Assembly (NCBI GenBank): GCA_007693335.1
Contig: REDU01000114.1
Span: 1-64,000 of the forward strand
Source of the DNA: Ilumatobacter sp.
GTDB lineage: Bacteria > Actinomycetota > Acidimicrobiia > Acidimicrobiales > Ilumatobacteraceae
Length of the DNA stretch: 64,000 nucleotides
Direction: 5' to 3'
Shown here: positions 1 to 8,326 of the stretch, one piece after another
How the letters are laid out: each line of letters begins with the position of its first letter
Position numbering within the stretch: the stretch's first letter is position 1
The notes under the pieces: model-generated
Told to the model about the DNA's origin: nothing
The model's input: only the letters and a program-made list of their open reading frames with translations
Database searches by the model: none
Translations under genes and position numbers: made by a program

Positions 1-1
1 G

Positions 2-37
2 TTCGTCCTGGTCACGTGGGCGTACACCGCTCCCTGA
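2..37 (+). CDS. possible 3' end of an upstream gene (partial)
   Basis: The second reading frame is open from the left edge and stops at TGA 35-37, giving the tail FVLVTWAYTAP. The tail is hydrophobic and could end a membrane protein. Only eleven codons are visible, so this is a weak call based on an open frame and nothing more. Bases 38-86 hold no gene that I can support. Confidence 0.2.
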   Translation, partial: FVLVTWAYTAP

Positions 38-86
38 CCCGACCGTCACACCCCGCCGCCGAGCTGCGGCCGTGACCGACGCGAGT

Positions 87-148
87 TGGCGACGAAGTGT
101 GACGTGAGGGCGCAGGGTGCTGCGTCGAGATGTCACACTTCGTCGCCA
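87..148. promoter_or_regulatory. 17-bp perfect inverted repeat in front of the GH13 gene
   Basis: The left arm TGGCGACGAAGTGTGAC (87-103) and right arm GTCACACTTCGTCGCCA (132-148) are exact reverse complements, separated by 28 bases. The right arm runs into the A of ATG 148. A third half-copy GTCACAC lies at 45-51. There is no T-run and the loop is long, so an operator or a translation-blocking hairpin fits better than a terminator. The cognate regulator is not visible in the window. Confidence 0.6.
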
Positions 149-1824
149 TGACGACGATCGTGGGTACAGCGGGTTCGGGAGATGCACCGTGGTGGCAGAC
201 CGCGGTGATCTACCACGTGTACCCGCGGTCGTTCATGGACACCGACGGCGACGGGGTGGGTGATCTGCCGGGGGTCACCTCGCGGCTCGAGTACCTGGTC
301 GGGCTCGGTGTGGATGCGGTGTGGCTGTCGCCGTTCTACCGGTCGCCGATGGTCGACTTCGGCTACGACGTGACCGACCACTGCGACGTCGATCCGCTGT
401 TCGGCACGCTGGCCGACGTCGACGAGCTGATCGCACGGGCGCACCAGCTCGGGTTGCGGGTGGTGTTGGACTTCGTGCCCAATCACACCTCCGATCAGCA
501 CCGGTGGTTCGTCGAGGCCCGGTCGTCACGCCAGCACCCGAGGCGCGACTGGTACGTCTGGAGCGACCCGGCGCCGGGTGGCGGGGTCCCGAACAATTGG
601 CGTTCGGAGTTCGGCGGTCCGGCGTGGACCCTCGACGAGGCGACGGGGCAGTACTACTACCACGCCTATCTCTCCGAGCAGCCGAATCTCAACTGGCACC
701 ATCCCGACGTCCGCCGGGCGATGTTCGACGTGCTGCGCTTCTGGCTCCACCGGGGTGTGGACGGCTTCCGGCTCGATGCGTTCCGACGGCTGTACGTCGA
801 CCTGTCGTTCCCCGACGAGCCGGAGAACGCCGCCTACGACCCAGCTGTCGACAACGAGTCGTTCGCCGTGGTGCCGATCCACACCAGCGAACAACCCGAG
901 CTGTTCGACACCGTCACCGAGCTCCGACGCTGGATCGACGGTCTCGGCGATCACGTGCTCATCGGCGAGATCTACCTCGGTGTCGAACCGCTGATGCGGT
1001 ATCACGGCACCGCCGAGCGACCCGGGTTGCACCTCGCCGGCAACTTCAACCTGTTGTGGACGAACTGGGACGCAGACTCGATCGCCGATCTGGTCACGGC
1101 CTACGAGTCGGCGCTGCCGGGTCACGCATGGCCCAACTGGGTACTCGGCAACCACGACCGGTCGCGCATCGCCAGTCGCGTCGGCGAGCGACAGGCGCGG
1201 GTGGCGGCGATGTTCCTGCTCACCGTGCGGGGTACCCCGACGATCTACTACGGCGACGAACTCGGGATGAGCGACGTCGACATCACGCCCGACGCAGTGC
1301 AGGACCCCTGGGAGAAGAACGTGCCGGGCAAGGGCTTCGGGCGCGACCCGGTGCGCACCCCGATGCCGTGGGACCTCTCCGACCACGCCGGGTTCAGCAC
1401 GGTCGCTCCGTGGCTGCCACTGGGCCCCGACCACGAACGGCGCAACGTGGAACGACAGCGTGACGATCCCACCTCGATGCTCACCCTCCATCGGCGACTC
1501 ATCGAGCTGCGTCGAACCGTCCCGGCACTCGCGCTCGGCGCGATCGACGCCGTCGTGGCGGTGGAGGGGGTGCTCGTCTACCGCCGCCACGTCGACCAGC
1601 AGCAGGTGTTCGTACTGCTCGAGATGGCCGGCCGGCCCGTCACGATCCACATGGACTCGCTGCTGGGCACCGACGCGCTGCCAGCCGTCGAGGGGATCGA
1701 TGCGATCGAGATCCTGATGTCGACGGCCCTCGATCGGCAGGGCGTCGAGGGCACCGCCGTCGCCCTGCGCGCCGACGAGGGGCTGGTGATCGGACTCCTC
1801 CACGCGGCCACACCGGGCCACTAA
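148..1824 (+). CDS. GH13 alpha-glucosidase / oligo-1,6-glucosidase-like enzyme
   Basis: Predicted cytoplasmic glycoside hydrolase family 13 enzyme of the alpha-glucosidase/oligo-1,6-glucosidase type, hydrolysing short alpha-glucosides. From ATG 148 it has 558 residues. The N-terminus has the family signature YPRSF followed by DTDGDGVGDL. The four GH13 regions are present: DFVPNH near D108, FRLDAF with nucleophile D210, GEIY with acid/base E274, and NHDRS with D337. All catalytic residues are therefore intact. There is no signal peptide. An in-frame ATG at 130 would add MSHFVA, but it lies inside the inverted repeat region, so I prefer 148. Exact substrate (maltose, isomaltose, sucrose or trehalose) cannot be told from sequence alone. 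The stop TAA overlaps the next gene's putative -10 box. Confidence 0.9.
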   Translation: MTTIVGTAGSGDAPWWQTAVIYHVYPRSFMDTDGDGVGDLPGVTSRLEYLVGLGVDAVWLSPFYRSPMVDFGYDVTDHCDVDPLFGTLADVDELIARAHQLGLRVVLDFVPNHTSDQHRWFVEARSSRQHPRRDWYVWSDPAPGGGVPNNWRSEFGGPAWTLDEATGQYYYHAYLSEQPNLNWHHPDVRRAMFDVLRFWLHRGVDGFRLDAFRRLYVDLSFPDEPENAAYDPAVDNESFAVVPIHTSEQPELFDTVTELRRWIDGLGDHVLIGEIYLGVEPLMRYHGTAERPGLHLAGNFNLLWTNWDADSIADLVTAYESALPGHAWPNWVLGNHDRSRIASRVGERQARVAAMFLLTVRGTPTIYYGDELGMSDVDITPDAVQDPWEKNVPGKGFGRDPVRTPMPWDLSDHAGFSTVAPWLPLGPDHERRNVERQRDDPTSMLTLHRRLIELRRTVPALALGAIDAVVAVEGVLVYRRHVDQQQVFVLLEMAGRPVTIHMDSLLGTDALPAVEGIDAIEILMSTALDRQGVEGTAVALRADEGLVIGLLHAATPGH

Positions 1825-1827
1825 GGT
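1822..1827 (+). promoter_or_regulatory. putative -10 box TAAGGT for the GGDEF-EAL gene
   Basis: TAAGGT ends 10 nt before ATG 1838. Its first three bases are the stop codon of the GH13 gene. The spacing would give a leaderless or near-leaderless transcript. No clear -35 element is seen. Confidence 0.4.
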
Positions 1828-1837
1828 CGCCGTTCCG

Positions 1838-4555
1838 ATGGTGACGCAGACCCCGATCCGGACGTCGGGTCAGCAATCCGTCAACTCCCGATCGACGGGT
1901 GCCGATGAGATCCCGATGAGTCCTCGACGTGTGGCGCCGCTCGGGTTCGCCGCGTTGGCGACGGGCCTCCTGGTCGCGATCTTCATCGTGCCCGGACAAC
2001 GGACCCCCATCGCGATCGCTGCGGTGGCCGGTGCGTTGGCGGTCATCGCGGTGCTCGTCGGTGTGATCCGGGGTCGAGCGGCACCACCGACGCCGTGGAT
2101 CGTGCTGGCGGTGGGCATGACGTGCTGGACGGCATCGCTGCTGGTCACGGGCGATCAGATGCGCACCGGTGGTCGTTCGGCGCCCGGTGCACCGGAAGCC
2201 ATCGCCGCACTCGGGGCCGCGTGGATGGTCGTGGGCGTGGTCGGCATCACCGCGCCGGCACGGCGCTCCCGCGACCTGTTCGCGGGATCCGACAGCGTGA
2301 TCGTGGCGCTCGCAGCATCGGCATCGATCTGGTTGGTGGTGGTCGACCCGGTCGTGGTCGATCTGACGCCGCCGTTCCCCGTGGCGGCGTGGTTCCTCGG
2401 CTTCGTGTCGATCGACCTCGCGCTGGCCGTCGTGGCCTTTCGCAGCGCGATCGCCCGCACGACCGCAGCTGCCACGTACGCCATCATCGGCGCGGCGTTC
2501 GTGGTGGCGGCTGCCGCCCACCTCTGGAGCTGGTTGGTGCTGATCGACGAGCCGAGCGGGTTCCACCGGTCTCTCCTGGCGGTGTCGCTCGTGGCGCCGC
2601 TGCTGCTCGGAGTAGCTGCCCTCCGCTCCTCCGATGGGCCGGGTGACGGTGTCGTGCCGGTCGACTCTCTCCACTGGGGCCGGGTGATCGGTCTGACGGT
2701 GTCCGCCGTCGTGCCGGTCACGGTGCTGGCCGTACTCGTCGCGACGGGACACGATCCGGTGAGCGGCACGTCGATCGTCGTGGTGGCGGTGTCGTCGGTG
2801 ATCATCGTGAGTCTCGTGATCGCACGCGTGGGGGCGATGGTGGTCGAGGTCCGACGACTCGCCGAGCAGCGCGGTCAGGTGCGGCTGGCCGCGATGGTCG
2901 AGTACTCGAACGACGTCGTCATGATCGTGGACGCCACGGGAACGGTCACGTATGCCAGCCCGGGAGTGGCGGCCGCGCTCGGCCATCGGCCCGGCGACTG
3001 GATCGGCCGCCGGCTGGTGGATGCCGTGGACGAGGACGCGCGACATCTGGCCGTCGCCCACTTCGGTGCATTGATCGAATCGGGCCGTGATCACACCGTC
3101 GAGTTCGAGACGATGCTCGTCGGGCGAGACGGGCAACGTCGCCACGGCAACGTCGTGATGGTCAACCGCATCGGTGATCACGCGGTCGACGGCGTGGTGG
3201 TGACGTTCCGTGACATCACCGAGCAGCGCGACCTCGAGCGTCAGCTGAGCCACCGGGCCTTCCACGACGAGCTGACCGGACTCGCGAACCGAGCGCTGTT
3301 CCTCGATCGGATGGACCACGCGCTCCGCATCAACCGTCCCGAGGCCGAGCCCGTGATGGTCCTGTTCATCGACCTCGACGACTTCAAGGACGTCAACGAC
3401 GTGCACGGTCACGGCGTGGGCGACGAGACGCTCCGTGTCATCGCCGCCCGGATCCGCGAGGCCGCTGCCACCGGTGACACGGCGGCTCGGCTCGGCGGTG
3501 ACGAGTTCGCGGTGCTCCTGGAGGACAGCGGTGGGATCGACCGCGCCATCGAGTTGTCCGAGCGACTGCTCGCGGCACTCCGGGAACCCGTGGTGGTGGG
3601 CGCCACCGAGGTGGTCGTGCTCGCCAGTATCGGCATCGCCGTGGCACCCGCCGGCGCCAGCACGACCAGCCTGCTGCGCGATGCCGACATCGCGATGTAC
3701 GAGGCGAAACGCGCCGGCAAGGGCCAGGTCCGCATCTTCGACCCGGCGATGCGTCGCGTCGCGTCACGGCACCTCGCGTACCGCAGCGAGCTCTCGTCGG
3801 CGATCGAACGCGGCCAACTCCGCGTGGTCTACCTGCCCTACGTCGATCTCCGCACGGGCGAGGTCCGTGGCGCGGAGGCCCTCGTGCGCTGGCAACATCC
3901 CGAACACGGCGAGATCGCCCCATCGGAATTCATCCCGATCGCCGAACGCACGGGGCTCATCGTGCCCATCGGTCACTGGGTCATCGGGGAGGCACTCGAT
4001 CAGATCGCCAGTTGGCGGAGTGACCTCGATCTGTTCGTGAGCGTCAACCTCTCGGCCGCCGAACTCCGTCAGCACGATCTGCTCGAGCACCTGCGCGACG
4101 CGGTGCGATCGCGAGGGCTGGCACCGTCCCGTCTGATGCTCGAGGTGACCGAGACCGATCTGATGGAGGGGGGCGAGCGCTCGCTCCGGGCGGTGGCCGA
4201 GCTCCGCGAGCACGGATTCGGCCTGGCGCTCGACGACTTCGGCGCCGGGTACTGCTCGATCAGTCACCTCCAACGTCACCCCGTGGACATGCTCAAGATC
4301 GACCGCACCTACGTGGGGGAGCTCGGCCGCGACGCCACCGACACCACGCTCGCGCGGGCGATCCTGCGTCTGGCCGACACCCTCGGGATCGTGTCGGCCG
4401 CGGAGGGCGTCGAGACCCCCGAGCAGCTCCACGAGCTCCGTCGCTCGGGTTGCCGGCTCGGTCAGGGCTACCTGCTGTCGGGTGCGCTCGAGGCGCCCGT
4501 GGTCGCCCGTCGGTTCGGTCATTCCGCCGGCGCCGTGCCCGCCCCGCAACCCTGA
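1838..4555 (+). CDS. membrane PAS-GGDEF-EAL cyclic-di-GMP signalling protein
   Basis: This 905-residue protein has about ten hydrophobic segments in residues 30-335, a PAS domain at roughly 345-465, a GGDEF diguanylate cyclase domain at about 470-635 and an EAL phosphodiesterase domain at about 645-895. The active-site GGDEF is exact at 553-557. The EAL motif is exact at 680-682, followed by VRW, and the later EAL-domain motifs (VNLSAAEL, TETD, DDFGAGY, EGVET, QGYLLSG) are kept. Both activities could therefore be functional. The RxxD inhibitory site expected just upstream of GGDEF reads ATGD, so product inhibition may be lost. It likely senses a membrane or small-molecule signal and tunes c-di-GMP. 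Start ATG 1838 fits the upstream -10; ATG 1916 is an alternative. Confidence 0.93.
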   Translation: MVTQTPIRTSGQQSVNSRSTGADEIPMSPRRVAPLGFAALATGLLVAIFIVPGQRTPIAIAAVAGALAVIAVLVGVIRGRAAPPTPWIVLAVGMTCWTASLLVTGDQMRTGGRSAPGAPEAIAALGAAWMVVGVVGITAPARRSRDLFAGSDSVIVALAASASIWLVVVDPVVVDLTPPFPVAAWFLGFVSIDLALAVVAFRSAIARTTAAATYAIIGAAFVVAAAAHLWSWLVLIDEPSGFHRSLLAVSLVAPLLLGVAALRSSDGPGDGVVPVDSLHWGRVIGLTVSAVVPVTVLAVLVATGHDPVSGTSIVVVAVSSVIIVSLVIARVGAMVVEVRRLAEQRGQVRLAAMVEYSNDVVMIVDATGTVTYASPGVAAALGHRPGDWIGRRLVDAVDEDARHLAVAHFGALIESGRDHTVEFETMLVGRDGQRRHGNVVMVNRIGDHAVDGVVVTFRDITEQRDLERQLSHRAFHDELTGLANRALFLDRMDHALRINRPEAEPVMVLFIDLDDFKDVNDVHGHGVGDETLRVIAARIREAAATGDTAARLGGDEFAVLLEDSGGIDRAIELSERLLAALREPVVVGATEVVVLASIGIAVAPAGASTTSLLRDADIAMYEAKRAGKGQVRIFDPAMRRVASRHLAYRSELSSAIERGQLRVVYLPYVDLRTGEVRGAEALVRWQHPEHGEIAPSEFIPIAERTGLIVPIGHWVIGEALDQIASWRSDLDLFVSVNLSAAELRQHDLLEHLRDAVRSRGLAPSRLMLEVTETDLMEGGERSLRAVAELREHGFGLALDDFGAGYCSISHLQRHPVDMLKIDRTYVGELGRDATDTTLARAILRLADTLGIVSAAEGVETPEQLHELRRSGCRLGQGYLLSGALEAPVVARRFGHSAGAVPAPQP

Positions 4556-4569
4556 TGGCCCGGCGCGGG

Positions 4570-4575
4570 TACGGT
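4570..4575 (+). promoter_or_regulatory. putative -10 box TACGGT for the pimA-like gene
   Basis: TACGGT ends 8 nt before GTG 4584, which supports GTG 4584 as the start (ATG 4590 is the alternative) and suggests a leaderless mRNA. Confidence 0.45.
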
Positions 4576-4583
4576 GCGCCCTC

Positions 4584-5696
4584 GTGACGATGCGAGTCGG
4601 CCTGGTGTGCCCGTACAGCCTGTCGGTACCCGGTGGGGTGCAGGCACAGGCGCTCGGAATGGCGCGCGAGTTGCGCCGGCGCGGCGTCGAGGTGCGACTG
4701 CTCGGTCCGTGTGACGGCCCGCCGCCCGCGGGGTTCGTGACACCACTGGGCGACAGCCTCCCGACGGACGCCAACGGATCGATCGCTCCGCTCGCCCCCG
4801 ATCCTTCGGCAGTACTGCGGACCATCCGTGCCCTCAACGACGAGTCGTTCGACGTGCTCCACGTGCACGAACCGCTGGTGCCGGGACCCACCCTCACCGC
4901 CCTGGTCGTCAAGCCCGCGCCCATCGTGGGCACGTTTCATGCCGCCGGTGACTCCAGCAGCTATCGGCTGTTGCGGAGACCCCTGATGCGCTTCCTCGCG
5001 CGAATCGACCACAAGGTGGTCGTGTCGAAGGATGCGCTCGAACTCGTGCAGCGCTACCTGGGTGGTGAGTACGAAGTGCTGTTCAACGGTGTCGACACCG
5101 CCGAGATCCGTGCCGCCGAGCCACGTCCGAGCCCGTGCCCCTCGATCTTCTTCATCGGCCGTCACGAGGAGCGCAAGGGGCTCGATGTGCTCCTCGCCGC
5201 ACTACGACACGTCGATGCCGACGTCGAGTGCTGGGTCGCCGGGAGCGGCCCGGACACGGCCTCGCTCCGCGAACGCCACGCCGATGATCGACGGGTGGTG
5301 TGGCTGGGGCGGGTGTCCGAACCCGAGAAGCTGGCGCGGTTGCGCGGCGCCACGATCTTCTGCGCGCCGTCGCTGCACGGCGAGTCCTTCGGGGTGGTGC
5401 TCGCCGAGGCGATGGCCGCCGGCACGGCCGTGGTGGCCAGTGCGCTCGACGGATACCGCAACGTGGCCACCGACGGCGTCGACTCGGTCCTCGTGCCGCC
5501 CGGGGACGCCGATGCGCTGGGCTCGGCACTCCGTGCACTGCTGCGCGACGGCGACCGCCGATCCCGACTCGTGGCCGCCGGACACGAACGAGCAGATCAG
5601 CTCGCGATGTCGACCCTGGTCGAGCACTACCTCGAGATCTACGGCCAGCTGCTCGATCGCCAACGCATCGCAGGGAGCCGTCGGGGCACGACCTAG
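4584..5696 (+). CDS. pimA: GT4 glycosyltransferase, PimA-like phosphatidylinositol mannosyltransferase
   Basis: This 370-residue GT-B enzyme of family GT4 begins with MRVGLVCPYSLSVPGGVQ, the glycine-rich acceptor loop characteristic of PimA and close relatives. The C-terminal donor site has the retaining GT4 motif with two glutamates eight apart, E267 (GESFG) and E275 (LAEAMAAG). PimA transfers mannose from GDP-Man to phosphatidyl-myo-inositol on the inner face of the membrane, the first step to PIMs and lipoarabinomannan. This assignment fits the envelope-glycan locus further down the window. It stands alone here between two other apparent promoters. Other GT4 acceptors cannot be excluded. 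The stop TAG overlaps the next gene's -10 box. Confidence 0.8.
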   Translation: MTMRVGLVCPYSLSVPGGVQAQALGMARELRRRGVEVRLLGPCDGPPPAGFVTPLGDSLPTDANGSIAPLAPDPSAVLRTIRALNDESFDVLHVHEPLVPGPTLTALVVKPAPIVGTFHAAGDSSSYRLLRRPLMRFLARIDHKVVVSKDALELVQRYLGGEYEVLFNGVDTAEIRAAEPRPSPCPSIFFIGRHEERKGLDVLLAALRHVDADVECWVAGSGPDTASLRERHADDRRVVWLGRVSEPEKLARLRGATIFCAPSLHGESFGVVLAEAMAAGTAVVASALDGYRNVATDGVDSVLVPPGDADALGSALRALLRDGDRRSRLVAAGHERADQLAMSTLVEHYLEIYGQLLDRQRIAGSRRGTT

Positions 5697-5699
5697 AGT
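5694..5699 (+). promoter_or_regulatory. putative -10 box TAGAGT for lemA
   Basis: TAGAGT ends 7 nt before ATG 5707. The TAG is also the stop codon of the pimA-like gene. Confidence 0.45.
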
Positions 5700-5706
5700 G
5701 TCCGGC

Positions 5707-6261
5707 ATGATCCCACTCATCATCGTCTTGGTGCTGGTGGCGCTGCTCGTGCTCTACATCATCGTCGTCTACAACGGCCTGGTGCGGAGCCGCAACCAGA
5801 TCGAGAACTCCTGGTCCCAGATCGACGTCCAGCTCAAGCGCCGCCTCGACCTCATCCCGAACCTCATCGAGACGGTCAAGGGCTACGCCGCCCACGAACG
5901 CCAGACGCTCGAGGCCGTCATCCAGGCCCGCAACGCCGCCATCGCCGCACCAGACACCCCCGAGGCGCAGGCGAAGACCGACAACGCGCTGTCGGGTGCG
6001 CTCCGCCAGTTGTTCGCGCTCGGTGAGTCGTACCCCGACCTCAAGGCCAACCAGAACTTCCTGGCGCTGCAGGAGGAACTCACCGCCACCGAGGGTCGCG
6101 TGGCCTACGCCCGGCAGTTCTACAACGACAGTGTGCTGTCGTACAACAACCGACTCCAGGTCTTCCCGACGGTGATCATCGCGAAGATGCTCAACTTCGA
6201 ACGCCGCGAGTACTTCGAGGCCGAAGAGGGCGCCCGCACGGTCCCCACCGTGGAGTTCTGA
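5707..6261 (+). CDS. lemA: LemA family protein
   Basis: A 184-residue LemA-family protein. Residues 3-22 form one transmembrane segment, followed by the family signature YNGLVRSRNQIENSWSQIDV and LKRRLDLIPNLIETVKGYA, then a long helical bundle and the usual ending FPTVIIAKMLNFERREYFE. LemA proteins are membrane-anchored with a soluble helical domain; their molecular role is not established, but they are commonly next to M48/HtpX-type proteases, as here. The start is ATG 5707, set by the -10 box; the open frame continues upstream only as a shadow of the pimA-like gene. Confidence 0.93.
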   Translation: MIPLIIVLVLVALLVLYIIVVYNGLVRSRNQIENSWSQIDVQLKRRLDLIPNLIETVKGYAAHERQTLEAVIQARNAAIAAPDTPEAQAKTDNALSGALRQLFALGESYPDLKANQNFLALQEELTATEGRVAYARQFYNDSVLSYNNRLQVFPTVIIAKMLNFERREYFEAEEGARTVPTVEF

Positions 6262-6280
6262 CGTTCCCGTCAGCCGTTCC

Positions 6281-7018
6281 ATGAACGATCTCCCCAGGGC
6301 CAACGCTCGACGCGCCCTGCTCGTCCTCGTCGTCTCGGCCGCCAGCGTGGCGGTGGTCGGGCTCGTGATCGGCCTCCTCGTGGGTGCGACGATCGCGGCC
6401 GTCGTGGCCGGCCTCGTCGCAGGCATCATCCTCGCCGGCTGGGTCCGTGCCCGTGCGACCGATCTCGTGCTGGGCGCCACCGGCGCAGAACCGGCGATCG
6501 AGTCCGAGCATCCGCGGCTGTTCAACGTGGTCGAAGGGCTGTGCCTCAGGAGCGGCGTGACGATGCCCGCGCTGCTGGTGGTGGACGATCCGGCCCGCAA
6601 CGTGCTGGTCGCCGGCCGCGATCCCCGCCGCTCGGCCATCGTGTTCACCACCGGACTGCTCGAGTCGCTCGACCGGATCGAGCTCGAAGGTGTGGTGGCA
6701 CACCAATTGGCTCGGATCCGCCAGGACGATGTCGCACCGGCCACCCTGGTGGCGGTGCTCGGCCGGTTGACCCGGTTCGTGTTGCGGGCCCCGTTGGCGC
6801 CCGACCGTTTCGTGACGGCCGACCTCGAGGCGTGCCAGCTGACCCGGTACCCACCGGGGTTGGTGGGTGCCATGGAGAAGGTGTCCGGAGCCTCTACGGT
6901 GTCGTCCGCTCCGGTCTCCGGGGCGGCACACCTGTGGTTCGCCCCGCCCCGGGACGACCACTCCGATCAGTCCCACCCACCGCTCGAAGAGCGCATCTCC
7001 TTACTGAGGGAACTGTGA
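6281..7018 (+). CDS. M48/HtpX-like membrane protein without the zinc-binding residues
   Basis: A 245-residue protein with two N-terminal transmembrane segments (about residues 10-55) and an M48 peptidase fold: RLFNVVEGLCLRSGV, VTMPALLVVDD, IVFTTGLLESLDRIELEGVVAH. In active M48 enzymes the next motif is HExxH; here residues 141-145 are HQLAR, so the catalytic Glu and the second His are replaced. The third ligand, the Glu of the ExxxD-type motif, is also lost, with FVTAD at 177-181 before the conserved LTRYPPGLVGAMEKV. It is shorter than the usual roughly 290 residues. The reading frame is intact and it follows lemA by 19 nt. I infer a non-proteolytic scaffold or regulator working with LemA. 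Confidence 0.82.
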   Translation: MNDLPRANARRALLVLVVSAASVAVVGLVIGLLVGATIAAVVAGLVAGIILAGWVRARATDLVLGATGAEPAIESEHPRLFNVVEGLCLRSGVTMPALLVVDDPARNVLVAGRDPRRSAIVFTTGLLESLDRIELEGVVAHQLARIRQDDVAPATLVAVLGRLTRFVLRAPLAPDRFVTADLEACQLTRYPPGLVGAMEKVSGASTVSSAPVSGAAHLWFAPPRDDHSDQSHPPLEERISLLREL

Positions 7019-8259
7019 AGTCCACCACTGCCCGCATCGCGATCCTGCTCACGGCGACCCTGATCGCTGCGTCGTGCTCGGGTGACGACGACGCGCCCGA
7101 GGTCACCGCCGCTGCCGTCACGACGGTCGCTCCCACGACCACCGCGGCGCCCAACACCACCAGCACCACCGAGGCCACGACCACCACCACGACCGAGCCC
7201 GTGGTCGAGGTGGTACTCCGTCAGCCGCTCACCGGCGAGGTCATCAGTGACGCGTCGGAGATCCCCGACCGACCGGCACTGGCCGTGAAGATCGACAATC
7301 ACCCGCGAGCGAAGCCGCAGGCGGGTCTCAACGAGGCCGACCTCGTGTTCGAGGAGGTGGTCGAGTTCGGCACCCGGTTCGCCGCGGTGTTCCACACCCA
7401 GGACAGCGATCCGGTCGGTCCCGTGCGGTCCGGGCGCAGCCAGGACGTGGGCATCCTGTCGAGCCTCGACGAGCCGCTCTTCGCGTGGAGCGGCGGGAAC
7501 GCCGGAGTGCGGGCCGTCATCCGTGATTCGTCGCTCGTCAACCTCGACGCCGGGTTCACGTCGGGCTACTACCGGCGATCGGGTCGCGGTGGTGCGCCCC
7601 ACAACCTGTTCACGAGCACCGAAGCGATGTGGGTCAGCACGCCCGAGGAGTTCCGGACACCGCCCCAGCAGTTCCCCTACCTGGCGCCCGACGTCGATCT
7701 CGACGACATCGACGGCGAACCCGCGACCACCGTCACCATGACCATGAGTGGGCTCAACGTCCGCTGGGACTACGACGAGGAGTCCGGTCAGTACCTCCGG
7801 AGCGAGCGCGGCTCGGCCCACCCGACCGAGCTCAGTGGGCAGGTCGCCACCGACAACCTGGTCGTGATGGCGGTCCGCTACCAGCCCAGTCAGGCCGACC
7901 GCCGCAGCCCCGAGGCCCAGGTCGCCGGCTCCGGTCCGGTGGTCGTGTTCAGTCGTGGTGTGGCCCGCCCCGGATTCTGGGTGCGGCTGTCGATCGACGA
8001 CCCGTTCACGCTCGTGGTCGAGATCCCCGAGGACGATGACGAGGACGAGTCGGTCGACGATGCTGCGGACGAGACGGCTGAGGCTGCCGACGGCGACACC
8101 GACGATGCCGATGCCGATGTCGATGCCGATGCCGCCGGGTCGGGCGCGACGGGTATCGATCCGTTCCAGGAGCTCGAGGTCGATCTGGTCGGCCTCGTCC
8201 CCGGTCGTGCGTGGATCGCGCTCGTCCAGGACGCCGAGAACTTCGTCGCCTGGGAGTGA
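7015..8259 (+). CDS. DUF3048 (YerB-like) lipoprotein
   Basis: A 414-residue exported lipoprotein. GTG 7015 overlaps the preceding stop in GTGA. Residues 1-21 form a lipoprotein signal ending AASC with Cys21 as lipidation site, followed by a Thr-rich spacer to about residue 65. The DUF3048 core follows, with [35 protein letters not shown] and [11 protein letters not shown]. Residues 339-374 are an acidic insertion (EDDDEDE, then repeated DADAD) encoded partly by GATGCC hexamers, after which the conserved end resumes (GRAWIALVQ). The family is extracytoplasmic and its function is unknown. Its position after lemA and the M48-like gene suggests an envelope role. Confidence 0.85.
   Translation: MKSTTARIAILLTATLIAASCSGDDDAPEVTAAAVTTVAPTTTAAPNTTSTTEATTTTTTEPVVEVVLRQPLTGEVISDASEIPDRPALAVKIDNHPRAKPQAGLNEADLVFEEVVEFGTRFAAVFHTQDSDPVGPVRSGRSQDVGILSSLDEPLFAWSGGNAGVRAVIRDSSLVNLDAGFTSGYYRRSGRGGAPHNLFTSTEAMWVSTPEEFRTPPQQFPYLAPDVDLDDIDGEPATTVTMTMSGLNVRWDYDEESGQYLRSERGSAHPTELSGQVATDNLVVMAVRYQPSQADRRSPEAQVAGSGPVVVFSRGVARPGFWVRLSIDDPFTLVVEIPEDDDEDESVDDAADETAEAADGDTDDADADVDADAAGSGATGIDPFQELEVDLVGLVPGRAWIALVQDAENFVAWE
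8104..8133 (+). repeat. GATGCC hexamer repeat in the DUF3048 gene
   Basis: Five tandem hexamers (GATGCC, the third GATGTC) encode alternating Asp-Ala/Val in the acidic insertion. The frame is kept and family homology continues beyond it. Confidence 0.7.
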
Positions 8260-8313
8260 TCAGCGACACCGGGCAGATCGTCGGCCGGACACGATGTCGA
8301 GGCGGCGCGTCGA

Positions 8314-8319
8314 TACGAT
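8314..8319 (+). promoter_or_regulatory. putative -10 box TACGAT for pdxST
   Basis: TACGAT ends 7 nt before ATG 8327. It overlaps the alternative ATG 8318, which argues against that earlier start. Confidence 0.45.
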
Positions 8320-8326
8320 GACGTCC

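Noticed and set aside
130-147. ATG 130 as start of the GH13 gene
   Set aside because: Possible, but it only adds MSHFVA coded by the inverted-repeat arm; ATG 148 lies at the end of the repeat and matches the family's usual start distance.
87-148. The inverted repeat as a transcription terminator
   Set aside because: The 28-nt loop and lack of a T-tract argue against an intrinsic terminator, and it ends at a start codon.
1640-3412. A 590-codon minus-strand open frame opposite the GGDEF-EAL gene
   Set aside because: His/Arg-rich shadow frame with no domain signature.
4482-4583. A longer N-terminus for the pimA-like protein starting at 4482
   Set aside because: The extension overlaps the GGDEF-EAL gene in another frame and precedes the conserved MRVGLVCPYS start; the -10 box at 4570 also lies within it.
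8318-8326. ATG 8318 as the pdxS start
   Set aside because: It overlaps the putative -10 hexamer TACGAT; ATG 8327 has the spacing seen at other genes.
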